From Siphonodentalium dalli (taxonomy: Eukaryota; Mollusca; Scaphopoda; Gadilida; Siphonodentaliidae), in assembly GCA_032622095.1 (NCBI GenBank), contig CP136066.1:229216961-229280960 (forward strand): 64,000 bases of DNA, written 5' to 3'. The notes beneath the pieces are model-generated. The model searched no databases. It worked only from the letters and a program-made list of their open reading frames with translations, and was not told the origin of the DNA. A program made the translations under genes and the position numbers. Shown here in pieces: positions 31,977-40,622 of this stretch (position 1 is its first letter; each line of letters begins with the position of its first letter).

Positions 31977-33049
31977 CACTTTCCGTATTTCACTAGATCA
32001 GTTCTCGATATCCAAGAGTCGTATTTAGAACCCCAATTCAGCCAACGAACTAAAACTGTGTTCCCGCTCCTTTTTAGTATTTTCTCGATTCTGTAAACTG
32101 CATCAGGGTCCACTTTAATTGCTTGTAATTCTTGCGCGTAAAATGAGCCTGTGACTTCTTCCTCGTCCCAATCTTTCAACTTGTAAACGTTCACACCTCC
32201 TCTTCTATATCGCAGTACCACCGTGAAAATTTCACCCGTCCACTTCTTATAAAATTCTTTGTCATAAACTCCTTTGATGTGTGATATCCTCACTCTGTCA
32301 CCGACCTTGAACTCGTACTTTTTTAATTTGACACTACCCTCTCGAAGAAGTAGTTTCTGTTGATAGCGCACCTCAGATTCGTTGCCTTTATTAACTGACG
32401 TCGGTGTGTAACCGGTGGAACGGTGTACCGTGTTATTGTAGCTTTCCACAATATCCTGCAATACACTGGAATATTCTTGAATACTATTGTGAACGAGATA
32501 TCTATATAACCTCGTCTTCAGGGTCTTTATTAATCTCTCCGCGTAATTGGCTTTAGTTTCATTTTCGGTCGACAGGTATTTGATTCCTTCCCGCTTGAAT
32601 AACCTCTGAACGGGTCTTGAATTAAAGTCCGTCCCCTTGTCCGTTCTCAGTATGGATGGTCTACGTGTTTCGTGAAGAAACACATCTTCGAAAGCTTCAC
32701 TGACGTGTTTCGCATCTTTCTTTATCAAGGCACGACACCAAGCGTATCTTGAAAATACATCGATTATAACCAAAATGTATTTATAACGACTTCCTGAAGC
32801 AGTCAAGTCTGCCAAATCACAGTCCCACAACGAGTCTAAGCCTTCAACCACGACTCTACTTCTAGGAAATTTGTGTCTAGATGGTTTAATTAGCGTATAG
32901 GTCTCTTGAGAACTGAACCAATCTCGAATTTTCTTCCTGCTGATAACGTGTGATCCTTCAGCTTTAACAGCCTGATATAGTTTTTCAACTCCTCCGAAAC
33001 TACCTGGTTTACTCGGGTCATAATACAGAGAATGTAGATATTCATCCAT
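31976..33049 (-). CDS. Polinton integrase with C-terminal chromodomain (357 aa)
   Basis: This retroviral-type (rve) DDE recombinase inserts the element and makes the 6-bp target duplication seen at the ends. The N-terminal region reads YYDPSKPGSFGGVEKLY and RKKIRDWFSSQETYT, the typical zinc-binding-domain replacement in Polintons. Catalytic residues are D78 (in WDCDLAD), D137 (in RTDKGTDF) and E171 (in NYAERLIKTLK). An SH3-like segment follows (KVGDRVRIS, then W-T-G-E-I-F-T-V). Residues about 317-357 form a chromodomain-like tail (Y-R-I-E-K-I-L-K...VRWLNWGSKYDSWI). The ORF is complete. Its start overlaps the TBP-like ORF by 8 nt. Confidence 0.95.
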   Translation of the reverse strand: MDEYLHSLYYDPSKPGSFGGVEKLYQAVKAEGSHVISRKKIRDWFSSQETYTLIKPSRHKFPRSRVVVEGLDSLWDCDLADLTASGSRYKYILVIIDVFSRYAWCRALIKKDAKHVSEAFEDVFLHETRRPSILRTDKGTDFNSRPVQRLFKREGIKYLSTENETKANYAERLIKTLKTRLYRYLVHNSIQEYSSVLQDIVESYNNTVHRSTGYTPTSVNKGNESEVRYQQKLLLREGSVKLKKYEFKVGDRVRISHIKGVYDKEFYKKWTGEIFTVVLRYRRGGVNVYKLKDWDEEEVTGSFYAQELQAIKVDPDAVYRIEKILKRSGNTVLVRWLNWGSKYDSWISRTDLVKYGK

Positions 33050-33554
33050 AACTGCAGATTTCGAGTTCTAGAATTTTCGGTAGCACCTCACGTACGATCT
33101 GTCGTTGATTCTTTATACCCGTTATTAAAATAGATCCACTCAGGTGACAAGCGAAGTGGATACCCTCAGTGTAGAATGTCACAGCAGGAAAAATTTCTGG
33201 ATAATAGTTACCACCGAGATATTCGACCAATAACCTTAATGATAATGGGCTGCATTTATGAACGGCTGACATGGTAACTATACGAACTCTGGACAGGCAT
33301 ACTGGGTATCCGATCTTTTGAATTATTCTGGCATACTTTCGCAGTCTTCGAATTCCATCTTCCGCGTGACTAGCAGCTCCCGCACACATAAGTTTACCCG
33401 TCTTATAGAGCCAGCATGATCCGCCTATAGAACGATTCCTCCAAATTAAGAAACCCCTCTTACATACGACGTTACGTAGTGCATTAGCCAAATATATCAC
33501 ATCCACAGGACATCCTAACTGACTGGAACATACTACATTAGTTACGCGTACCAT
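33042..33554 (-). CDS. TATA-binding-protein-like factor (170 aa), Polinton cargo
   Basis: The protein reads as the two-repeat saddle core of TBP with no N-terminal extension. Repeat 1 (about 4-84) has V-T-N-V-V...LGCPVDVIYLANALRN, then KTGKLMCAGAASHAEDGIRR and RKYARIIQKIGYP. These align in order with the TBP core elements LGCxLDL, SGKMVCTGAKSEE and RKYARxxQKLGFP. Repeat 2 (about 90-165) has YYPEIFPAVTFY, then LSGSILITGIKNQRQI and L-P-K-I-L, which match YEPELFPGLIY, SGKxVxTGAKxREEI and the final helix. Some DNA-contact or intercalating Phe positions are changed (for example Y50 in WLYKTGK), so the protein is divergent. The expected role is core-promoter recognition at the element's TATA boxes (inference). 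It heads the minus-strand cluster and its own promoter carries two TATA boxes. Confidence 0.82.
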   Translation of the reverse strand: MVRVTNVVCSSQLGCPVDVIYLANALRNVVCKRGFLIWRNRSIGGSCWLYKTGKLMCAGAASHAEDGIRRLRKYARIIQKIGYPVCLSRVRIVTMSAVHKCSPLSLRLLVEYLGGNYYPEIFPAVTFYTEGIHFACHLSGSILITGIKNQRQIVREVLPKILELEICSYG

Positions 33555-33581
33555 AGTGACAACATTATGATATACACATTA

Positions 33582-33613
33582 CCTTTTATACCACAACGCT
33601 TCTTCTATTTATA
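33582..33613 (-). promoter_or_regulatory. Two TATA boxes heading the minus-strand TBP-integrase-capsid cluster
   Basis: On the minus strand TATAAATAG (33613-33605) and TATAAAAGG (33590-33582) lie 60 and 37 bp before the ATG at 33554. The first is identical to both TATA boxes of the polymerase promoter. Confidence 0.65.
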
Positions 33614-33904
33614 GTAGGGGCCGGAAGTAGGTACCCAACAGACGAACTCAATAGACTCGTCCATAATGTCGAGGCCTCGTGACCTATTGACAAATTAACG
33701 ATAGATGTGATTACTATCGTATAAATAATAATAATTTGACAGAAATATACAATCTCGGATCTAGGTACTTTCTGGCCGAGCCAATACCACTTTTCTGAAG
33801 AACCGTCACTCTCCATAATAAATTATTATAAAATAGTACATTCACAACCCTTATAACGATATCACGTGACATAGATAATACACTGAGATATACACCGTAT
33901 CTAA
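33614..33904. other. Polinton right subterminal region without gene
   Basis: About 290 bp between the TBP-like gene promoter and the right inverted repeat. I see no supported coding sequence. Confidence 0.5.
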
Positions 33905-34034
33905 ATAATAATATGCTAAACGGGATCATAGACCGACGCGTGGGCGGAGAATATAGGTCAAACTCCAACGGTAGTACTGCAGAGAATGTAGGTCAAACTG
34001 TCTAGACTGCCCCCAAACAGGGTCGGTATCATCA
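33905..34034. repeat. Polinton right terminal inverted repeat
   Basis: This is the inverted complement of 19313-19442 and ends CAGGGTCGGTATCATCA. Confidence 0.95.
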
Positions 34035-34040
34035 AATATC
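34035..34040. repeat. Right 6-bp target site duplication AATATC
   Basis: It is identical to 19307-19312 and is simultaneously the first six bases of the next 41-bp minisatellite unit. Confidence 0.9.
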
Positions 34041-34145
34041 AAATCGGGTTCACGAGTTAGATTATATATACAACAATATCAAATCGGGGTTCACGAGTTA
34101 GATTATATATGAAACAATATCAAATCGGGGTTCACGAGTTAGATG
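34035..34145. repeat. 41-bp minisatellite, right flank of the Polinton
   Basis: Almost three copies of the unit CACGAGTTAGATTATATAT, in the same orientation as at 19205-19312. The third breaks off after GAGTTAGATGATTGTT. Confidence 0.9.
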
Positions 34146-34164
34146 ATTGTTATACAATCTGAGA

Positions 34165-34879
34165 AACGCGCGTCACGCCATGTCGGGGTTATATTTCAAA
34201 ACGAGTCAAAACGAGTATCCTGGTTAAATCGGAAGGGGGATAACGCGTGTCACGCCATGTCGGGGTTATATCCTGGTTAAATCGGAAGGGGGATAACGCG
34301 TGTCATGCCATGTCGGGGTTATATCCTGGTTAAATCGGAAGGGGGGTAACGCGTGTCATGCCATGTCGGGGTTATATCCTGGTTAAATCGGAAGGGGGAT
34401 AACGCGTGTCATGCCATGTCTGGGTTATATCCTGGTTAAATCGGAAGGGGGATAACGCGTGTCATGCCATGTCGGGGTTATATCCTGGTTAAATCGGAAG
34501 GGGGATAACGCGTGTCATGCCATGTCGGGGTTATATCCTGGTTAAATCGTAAGGGGGGTAACGCGTGTCATGCCATGTCGGGGTTATATCCTGGTTAAAT
34601 CGGAAGGGGGATAACGCTTGTCATGCCATGTCGGGGTTATATCCTGGTTAAATCGGAAGGGGGGTAACGCGTGTCATGCCATGTCGGGGTTATATCCTGG
34701 TTAAATCGGAAGGGGGGTAACGCGTGTCATGCCATGTCGGGGTTATATCCTGGTTAAATCGGAAGGGGGATAACGCGTGTCATGCCATGTCGGGGTTATA
34801 TCCTGGTTAAATCGGAAGGGGGATAACGCGTGTCATGCCATGTCGGGGTTATATCCTGGTTAAATCGGAAGGGGGATAA
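34165..34879. repeat. 53-bp minisatellite
   Basis: About 12 copies of a 53-bp unit contain CATGCCATGTCGGGGTTATA and TCCTGGTTAAATCGGAAGGG. The first copy (34165-34215) is interrupted by TTTCAAAACGAGTCAAAACG. GGGGGATAA/GGGGGGTAA variants alternate. Confidence 0.95.
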
Positions 34880-35129
34880 CCGGAGCCAACTATCCACAAC
34901 TAAATATACTTCCCTTTGGAATGTTGGTATTGACGATCGGAGGGAATGAGATTTGTGCACGGTGACAACGGCAAATGAAATTCTCGATTCGTATCATGAA
35001 AATGACTATGATACTTTTTATATAGTTTTTTTGCAAATTCCTTGCTATATTGAATTACAATGAAGATAAAAAACGTATACCCTGTTTCGTTGCACATTCT
35101 GGGATTCGAGCATGAAAACAGCAAACAAA
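34880..35129. repeat. Spacer repeated in part at 35406-35640
   Basis: The segments around CCTTGCTATATTGAATTACA and TCTGGGATTCGAGCATGAAA recur at 35414-35490, and CTTTGGAATGTTGGTATTGA recurs at 35592. No gene is supported. Confidence 0.7.
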
Positions 35130-35405
35130 CTGTATCAAATCGGGCTTCACGAGTTAGATTATATATACAACAATATCAAATCGGGGTTCACGAGTTAGAT
35201 TATATATACAACAACATCAAATCGGAGTTCACGAGTTAGATTATATATACAAAAATATCAAATCGGGGTTCACGAGTTAGATTATATATACAAAAATATC
35301 AAATCGGGGTTCACGAGTTAGATTATATATACAAAAGTATCAAATCGGGGTTCACGAGTTAGATTATATATACAAAAATATCAAATCGGTGTTCACGGGT
35401 TAGAT
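35130..35405. repeat. 41-bp minisatellite, third block
   Basis: Seven copies of the same unit that flanks the Polinton, with ACAACAATATC, ACAACAACATC and ACAAAAATATC variants. It ends in the same GATGATTGTT break as the block at 34145. Confidence 0.92.
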
Positions 35406-35454
35406 GATTGTTAAATTCCTTGCTAGATTGAATTACAATGGAGATAAACGTATA

Positions 35455-35573
35455 TCCTGTTTCGTTGCAAATTCTGGGATTCGAGCATGAAAACAGTTTG
35501 TGATACTGGCAAGCAAGTTCACAAACTGTTTTCATGCTTGAATCCCATAATGTACAATGAAACAGGGTACGTT
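35455..35573. repeat. Inverted repeat hairpin
   Basis: CCTGTTTCGTTGCA...TGGGATTCGAGCATGAAAAC is followed 40 bp later by its imperfect complement (GTTTTCATGCTTGAATCCCA ... TGAAACAGGG). Confidence 0.85.
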
Positions 35574-35756
35574 TTTCTCCTAAATGTACTTCCTTTTGGA
35601 ATGTTGGTATTGAATACTGGAGAGAATGAATCCTGCATACCACGTAACAATCACCCGAATCCCGTCGTGTCAGTAAAGGGAGATGGCACCTGATGGCACC
35701 CTAATTATTTATTTATGTAGTGTATAGCCACATCTGGTAACAGTGTATTAATTCAC

Positions 35757-35871
35757 CTGTGTCAGGGTCCATCGCATCCTGTGGTGTTTCGTCCAACGTC
35801 TTTGGTCTTCCGTTGACAAAGTGCAAACCACAGATCACAATAACCATAATCGCCGCCTGTAACATAACCAT
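35757..35871 (-). CDS. Candidate first coding exon with signal peptide
   Basis: On the minus strand an ATG in good context (A at -3, G at +4) opens a frame beginning MVMLQAAIMVIVICGLHFVN. This is a hydrophobic signal-like segment with a plausible cleavage after VNG, followed by polar RPKTLDETPQDAMDPDT. The frame reaches an ACAG/GTGAAT donor-like site at 35757/35756 in phase 1. It looks like exon 1 of a secreted protein. The family is not recognised and no partner exon was located; the next exon would lie at lower coordinates and could be beyond the Polinton. It may be a chance frame. Confidence 0.35.
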
Positions 35872-35889
35872 TCTCTGTTCATTATGGGT

Positions 35890-35946
35890 ATGCCATGTCA
35901 TATATATGGTCCGTATTGCAGATTGCAGTTGTGGTAATCTTGCCTG
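35890..35946 (+). pseudogene. Tiny non-LTR retrotransposon tail fragment
   Basis: CATATATATGGTCCG...TGCAGTTGTGGTAA is closely similar to 36911-36947, which encodes the C-x-C-G part of a retrotransposon zinc-binding tail. It is cut by the palindrome at 35957. Confidence 0.4.
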
Positions 35947-35956
35947 TACCCTGTGC

Positions 35957-36022
35957 CAATTCATTCTCTTATATATGCGAGTCGACCATGGGTCGCCTCG
36001 CATATATAAGAGAATGTACTGG
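35957..36022. repeat. Solo copy of the dispersed palindrome
   Basis: A single diverged copy of the 67-bp palindrome found in pairs elsewhere in the window (CTCTTATATATGCGAGTCGA, then a complement arm), followed by the same CTAACAATTTTT tail. Confidence 0.85.
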
Positions 36023-36821
36023 CCTAACAATTTTTTATCTTTTTGTTTTTTATCAATTTTCCATACATTCTTTAACAATTTTTATCATTTTTTATCAATT
36101 TGTTTTTATCAATTTTTCTTATATTCTTCAACAATTTTTATCATTTTTTTTAAAGTTTTCTTTCATTCTATACTGTCCTACCGTCTGTCCATCCATCATT
36201 CAGTCTTGGTTTATGTGTGGTGGCTTAAGATGCGTAATAACTGTATAAAGTGTAATCTAGTGTTTGGGTTTTCCAACACAGAGTGCAGACCGGGACCGCG
36301 TGTTCGGTGACCGCGCCGACCAACTTCCGCTACGGAATAGCCCCCGCCCTTTTATTGTTGGGATTTCCTTCTATGCATGGCATTGGTAATGTTCTAACTG
36401 GTTTTACTGGGCTTACTGGTCCGGGATGCAGGTTGGGTCGAGGTTGGAGTCCACCCGAGGGTTTGTTTGTGTTATCACATCGGAATATTAATTCTGAGTC
36501 AATATATCACGCCCATATAAAGAGCGTTTAATTTATTAGTTTTACACGGGAATATGATAACATCGGTTAATCCAAGGGAGTCTAGACGTATATTCTATAT
36601 TTTTGTTACTCTTATCCTGACATGTTGTAAACTGCCGCAAGGTAGACTGCTCTGGACATCACTAGTGAAGTTTCCACTATCGAGGTTCAAGACAGGGGTG
36701 CCTCTATATGTGGGACCGGGGCACGTGCATCCACCTGCTCATATATTATGGGTATCACAAAACTTACATTCTATAAAAAAAAATTATCATTATTTCTTAC
36801 ATTCTTTAACAGTTAATGTTT
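36023..36821. other. Spacer without recognisable gene
   Basis: The first part (to about 36160) is a TTTTTATCATTTTT/CATTCTTTAACAATTTTT-rich tract related to the interior of the dispersed foldback elements. The remainder has open frames up to 89 codons with no recognisable features. Confidence 0.5.
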
Positions 36822-36904
36822 AACCCACATGGAGCCTCATAAAGATGGAAGCATGCACTACTGAGTGTCGTCTGCTCCGGTCTATGTGGGGCTCACTATG
36901 GGTT
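36822..36904. repeat. Short hairpin element with GTGTCGTCTGCTC core
   Basis: It begins AACCCACATGGAGCCTCA and ends TGTGGGGCTCACTATGGGTT, which are inverted. The core GAGTGTCGTCTGCTCC is shared with 44198-44280 and, in the other orientation, with copies inside the foldback elements at 40.8, 47.1-47.2 and 63.4-63.6 kb. It is embedded next to a retrotransposon fragment. Confidence 0.85.
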
Positions 36905-37120
36905 CAGACACATATATATGGTCCGGAGTGCAGTTGCGGTAATCCATTGCAAGATGCACACCACTTCTTCTTGGTGTGCCCGTTATAGCAATAGGAACGA
37001 ATGAAATTTCGAAGGAAAGCCACACCATGATTAGTTCGTTACAACAGACACTGATGAGTTTATTCGCAGTAAATCAGGATATACAGTAACTGTATGAAGA
37101 ATAAAAGGTTTGTGCATCTA
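36905..37120 (+). pseudogene. Non-LTR retrotransposon C-terminal fragment with stops
   Basis: The frame reads HIYGPECSCGNPLQDAHHFF then LVCP, the classic C-x-C-G...D-x-x-H-F-F-x-x-C-P end of invertebrate non-LTR reverse transcriptases. It then hits TAG twice, followed by ERMKFRRKA. Only the tail is present and it is clearly dead. Confidence 0.65.
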
Positions 37121-37323
37121 GTGCAAAGATTCGTGATCACCTAGGAGGGGCTAACTGAGTTGAGATAACTTGTGTTCCAATCCATTTTGTATATTATTAT
37201 ATACGACTAAACTTAGCTTAAACTAAAGATATGGATATATAACTCACCGGTCAGAAAGCCGGTCATGGTGTGTTTAAGCCGGTCATGGTGTTTTTGCATA
37301 TGTTGGGATACTATTATAATGTT
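37121..37323. other. Spacer
   Basis: A short direct repeat, AAGCCGGTCATGGTGT, occurs twice near 37257-37292. No gene is seen. Confidence 0.5.
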
Positions 37324-38548
37324 TTAAGAAGGCCGTCCATTCAATGAATTTTCAAAAAAAGCTCAATTTCAAACTATTAATTTCAATGGAAAGATCATTA
37401 CCCCTTATCACCAATGTATGCAAAAGAACTATAACAACAAATGTTTACCCTCAATATAATGACAGTTATGTTCGAATTATGAAAAAAAGTGGTTTAAAAA
37501 AAGGTCGATAGACAGGTTGACAGGAAATATTTTTTAAAACACTCTGCATTTTCTAGACTATGAACCAAACTATAGGGTATGCGCTCAGTCTACCATCTTA
37601 ACCCTTTACCCAACAAACCGGCCAAAAACGGCTAAATAAAGCTGCAACAGCCTAAATTATCTTGGGTCTGTCTAAATAAAACCATACAAATATGGATATC
37701 ATTGGAACCGGCTCATTGACCACATTGTGATGGTTACAGTTATGCCCTGTGCCAATGCATTCTCTTATATATGCGAGTCGACCATAGGTCGCCTCGCATA
37801 TATAAGAGAATGCATTGGCCTAAAAAAATCTTTTTTTAACACTTTTTACCATTTTTTCTTACATTCTTTAACAATTTTATAATTTTTAATGTGTTAAGCC
37901 AATGCATTCTCTTATATATGCGAGGCGACCTATGGTCGACTCGCATATATAAGAGAATGCATTGGCACAGGGCTCTTCTGTTGGCTAAAGGGTTAAATCA
38001 TGACTGTCTGCGAGAAAACAAGTAAAACATTCCCATTTTTGGCAGCAATTTGCAGGATTATTTGTTTTTAGGAAAATCACCATAAAACTACATAATGTCT
38101 GATAAGATGAATCAGTATTGAGTATTTATATCTGCCATATTATTGGAACGTGGTTGAATAATACTTGTGTTGTCTTTATGTTGTTTTGGTCTATTACCCG
38201 ATAAAAAATGGTTGCCAAATAACTAAAATATGCAAATAAATATTTTCTCGCAGACAGTCATGATTTTAGATGGTAAACCGAACGCATACGCTAGTTGGGT
38301 TCATATATATAGTCTAGATAAAGCAGTGTGAATTTTGAAAATATGTTCTGTCAAACTGTCTGTTGATCTACATTTTTTTTAAACCACTTGTTTTCATAAT
38401 TTGAACATATCTCCCATATCGTGAGGGTAAACACGTGTTGTTATAATACTATAGCATACATTGGTTACAAAGGATAATGATTTTCCCTTTAAATTGATTC
38501 TTTGAAATTTAGAGCTTATTTTATTTGACGAATGGGGCGCCTGCTTAA
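37324..38548. mobile_element. TTAA-bounded inverted-repeat element, interrupted by a MITE
   Basis: The ends are TTAA followed by G-A-A-G-G-C-C-G-T-C-C-A-T-T-C and its near complement GAATGGGGCGCCTGC before TTAA. Arms of about 200 bp are inverted (37340-37510 with 38370-38540), with inner inverted matches at ATCATGACTGTCTGCGAGAAAA (37997) and its complement (38243). A 391-bp MITE (37602-37992) sits inside. It has no coding capacity. One related arm occurs alone at 45755-45940. Confidence 0.75.
37602..37992. mobile_element. CCCTTTACCC MITE, copy A (TTAA target), nested
   Basis: The terminal inverted repeats are CCCTTTACCCAACA and TGTTGGCTAAAGGG, flanked by TTAA on both sides (37598-37601 and 37993-37996). 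The interior holds two 67-bp palindromes (37752-37818 and 37899-37965) separated by an A/T-rich spacer. TTAA duplication and a CCC start are the signature of piggyBac-superfamily elements; the element is non-autonomous. Confidence 0.9.
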
Positions 38549-38554
38549 TAAAGG

Positions 38555-38959
38555 ATTACACTGGTGTAATTTTTCTCAGTCTTTATCGATTCCCTCTAAT
38601 CCAATGTCAGAGCACACAACGAACAGATTTATCGATTCCCGTTAATCCAATGAGCACATCACGGAAAGATTTTTCTGATGCCGTTTCTGTATAAACAATC
38701 GGTTGAAAACAACCAATGTTATTTCGACAGCCTTTCAAGTTTGATACCTCGTGTCGCTAGTAATCCCTCATCGGACGTCACATGCGGGAAGCTGATCGAT
38801 TCAGGCTGCATAATCCATAGTGGACTATCCAATCGCATGAATCGGCATAACTTCAGTTATACGGGCTGCATATCACCTAAAATCGTTTCGGCAACTTGCT
38901 CGGCGGATTAGCGGGTATCGATAATGACTGAAAACTGAGAAAAGCTACACCAGTGTAAT
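38555..38959. mobile_element. 405-bp MITE with ATTACACTGGTGTAA ends
   Basis: The left end ATTACACTGGTGTAATTTTT and following TCTCAG match, inverted, CTGAGAAAAGCTACACCAGT ending GTAAT at 38959. Inside, ATCGATTCCC(T/G)(C/T)TAATCCAATG occurs twice. There is no coding capacity beyond a 77-codon chance frame. An orphan AACCCTTTATCCAACAG directly to the right (38965) resembles the end of the CCCTTTACCC MITE. Confidence 0.75.
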
Positions 38960-39073
38960 CATTTAACCCTTTATCCAACAGTAATATGAATATCGTCATT
39001 ACCTCCAACCAATACTGATAGGAGAGAACGTCGCCACCCCAGCCAACAGAATATTGGAACGAAATTGTGTTAT

Positions 39074-39464
39074 CCCTTTACCCAACAAACCGGCCAAAAC
39101 CGGCCAAATAAAGCTTCAACAGCCTAAAATATCTTCGGTCTGTCTCAATAGAACCATACAAATATGGATATCATTGGAACCGGCTCCTTGACCACATTGT
39201 GATAGTTACAGTTATGCCCTGTGCCAATGCATTCTCTTATATATGCGAGTCGACCATAGGTCGCCTCGCATATATAAGAGAATGCATTGGCCTAAAAAAA
39301 ATCTTTTTTAACACTTTTTACAATTTTTTCTTACATTCTTTAACAATTTTATAATTTTTAATGTGTTAAGCCAATGCATTCTCTTATATATGCGAGGCGA
39401 CCTATGGTCGACTCGCATATATAAGAGAATGCATTGGCACAGGGCCGTTCTGTTGGGTAAAGGG
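39074..39464. mobile_element. CCCTTTACCC MITE, copy B (TTAT target)
   Basis: It has the same length (391 bp) and organisation as copy A, with palindromes at 39224-39290 and 39371-39437. Both flanks read TTAT (39070-39073 and 39465-39468) instead of TTAA. Confidence 0.9.
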
Positions 39465-39468
39465 TTAT

Positions 39469-39741
39469 TACTAAATTTTATGGTGGCTATTGTGTTATGA
39501 AATTTTATTCCACGCCCATCGACGCGAGGCACATGTATTCAACGGAATACGAGCCATTGAATACATATTTGTGTATACATCTAGTGAAATACAGGCCGGA
39601 ACTATTCTTGTTGACGTTGTCGCAAACAAAGTTGACGTACATTACGTCAACGATCCGATTCTGGCGATGCCCAGAAAATTACTGGTTATTCATCAGATTT
39701 TAATAACAATAAAGGTAATGAAGGTGACATAATAAATACAG
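39469..39741. other. Spacer without supported gene
   Basis: Overlapping plus-strand frames of 68 and 80 codons lie here, but neither shows a recognisable domain, promoter or splice site. Confidence 0.45.
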
Positions 39742-39897
39742 AACACAACTTGCATCATAATCTTGAATATTTTATCGAACTCGTTGCGGACGGCGCATTG
39801 TTATATTTCGCTCGAGCTACGCTCTCGCGAAATATATCCTTCCGCCATCCGCAACTCATTCGATAAAAGATTCTCGATTAAGATGCGCGTTGTGCTA
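39742..39897. repeat. 156-bp hairpin with CTCGAG...CTCTCG apex
   Basis: The arms (AATATTTTATCGAACTCGTT... inverted on the right) are about 70 bp and imperfect. The apex is CGCTCGAGCTACGCTCTCGCG. Confidence 0.88.
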
Positions 39898-40118
39898 TGT
39901 CTATATATTTACACTCACACGTGCATTCGTACTGTGGAACATGAATGTAGGACGTTGGTTGGTCGATATTACGTCACATGACGTCACGCGCTGACCCCAA
40001 CTTGCATCCATTTGTGTGTGGATGCAACTTGCACCGAGCCACGATAATAACGTTGGAAATGGGCTCTTAAAACTCTTTTTAATCTGCCAGTTGACTCAGT
40101 TGAGTGTAAATATAAGTA
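39898..40118. other. Spacer
   Basis: No gene. CATCCATTTGTGTGTGGATG near 40006 forms a small hairpin. Confidence 0.45.
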
Positions 40119-40283
40119 ATGGATGTTGATTTTGTTGCGTTCCATAGAGTATGGATGCAAGTTGGTCAGACATTTCTGAGCGTAAAATCATTCGTAGACG
40201 ACCTAGTTCTCGGTCGGGGTGTCGTAAAATGACAGACAAACTTGCATCCATACTCTATGGAACGCAAGCAAATCAACACCCAT
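40119..40283. repeat. 165-bp hairpin
   Basis: The arms are almost perfect over about 45 bp (GTTCCATAGAGTATGGATGC and its complement CTTGCATCCATACTCTATGG). The loop of about 70 bp contains its own partial stem (GACGACCTAGTTCTCGGTCG). Confidence 0.88.
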
Positions 40284-40622
40284 TTCTTAAATGTTTATAT
40301 GCATGGATGGGAGTAAGTTCTTTTCAGAGTTTTGAATCCCCCTCCCAAAGTATGATAGTATGGTTAATATTTATTAGGTTTTGTATTTATATTTTAATAT
40401 TTTAATATTTTATATTAAATAATAAACAAACAATAGGTAAGTTTTTTTTACATTCAAATTTACATTCAAAATAAAACAATTTGTTGTGTTATAATGCGAT
40501 ATTTTTGTTGTAAACTATGACAGGGAAAAACGCAAAACTCTGGTCTCTGTGGATGCTATGCTACAGGTTCTCTGTGGCTTACTGGACACTATGGGAACCA
40601 TTAGCTGCTGTGATAATAGTAT

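Larger units (their letters stand above)
19313..34034. mobile_element. Polinton/Maverick element, near full length
   Basis: This 14,722-bp element is bounded by inverted repeats starting TGATGATACCGACCC and by a 6-bp direct duplication. It encodes the diagnostic Polinton set: protein-primed family B DNA polymerase, retroviral-type integrase with chromodomain, FtsK/HerA-type packaging ATPase, and major and minor jelly-roll capsid proteins. It adds an intron-rich acidic gene, a tandem PC4-like gene and a TBP-like gene. Polintons are virus-like DNA transposons of eukaryotes thought able to form virions. This copy has one visible amber stop in the polymerase but is otherwise strikingly intact. 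The usual cysteine protease gene was not found. Confidence 0.97.
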
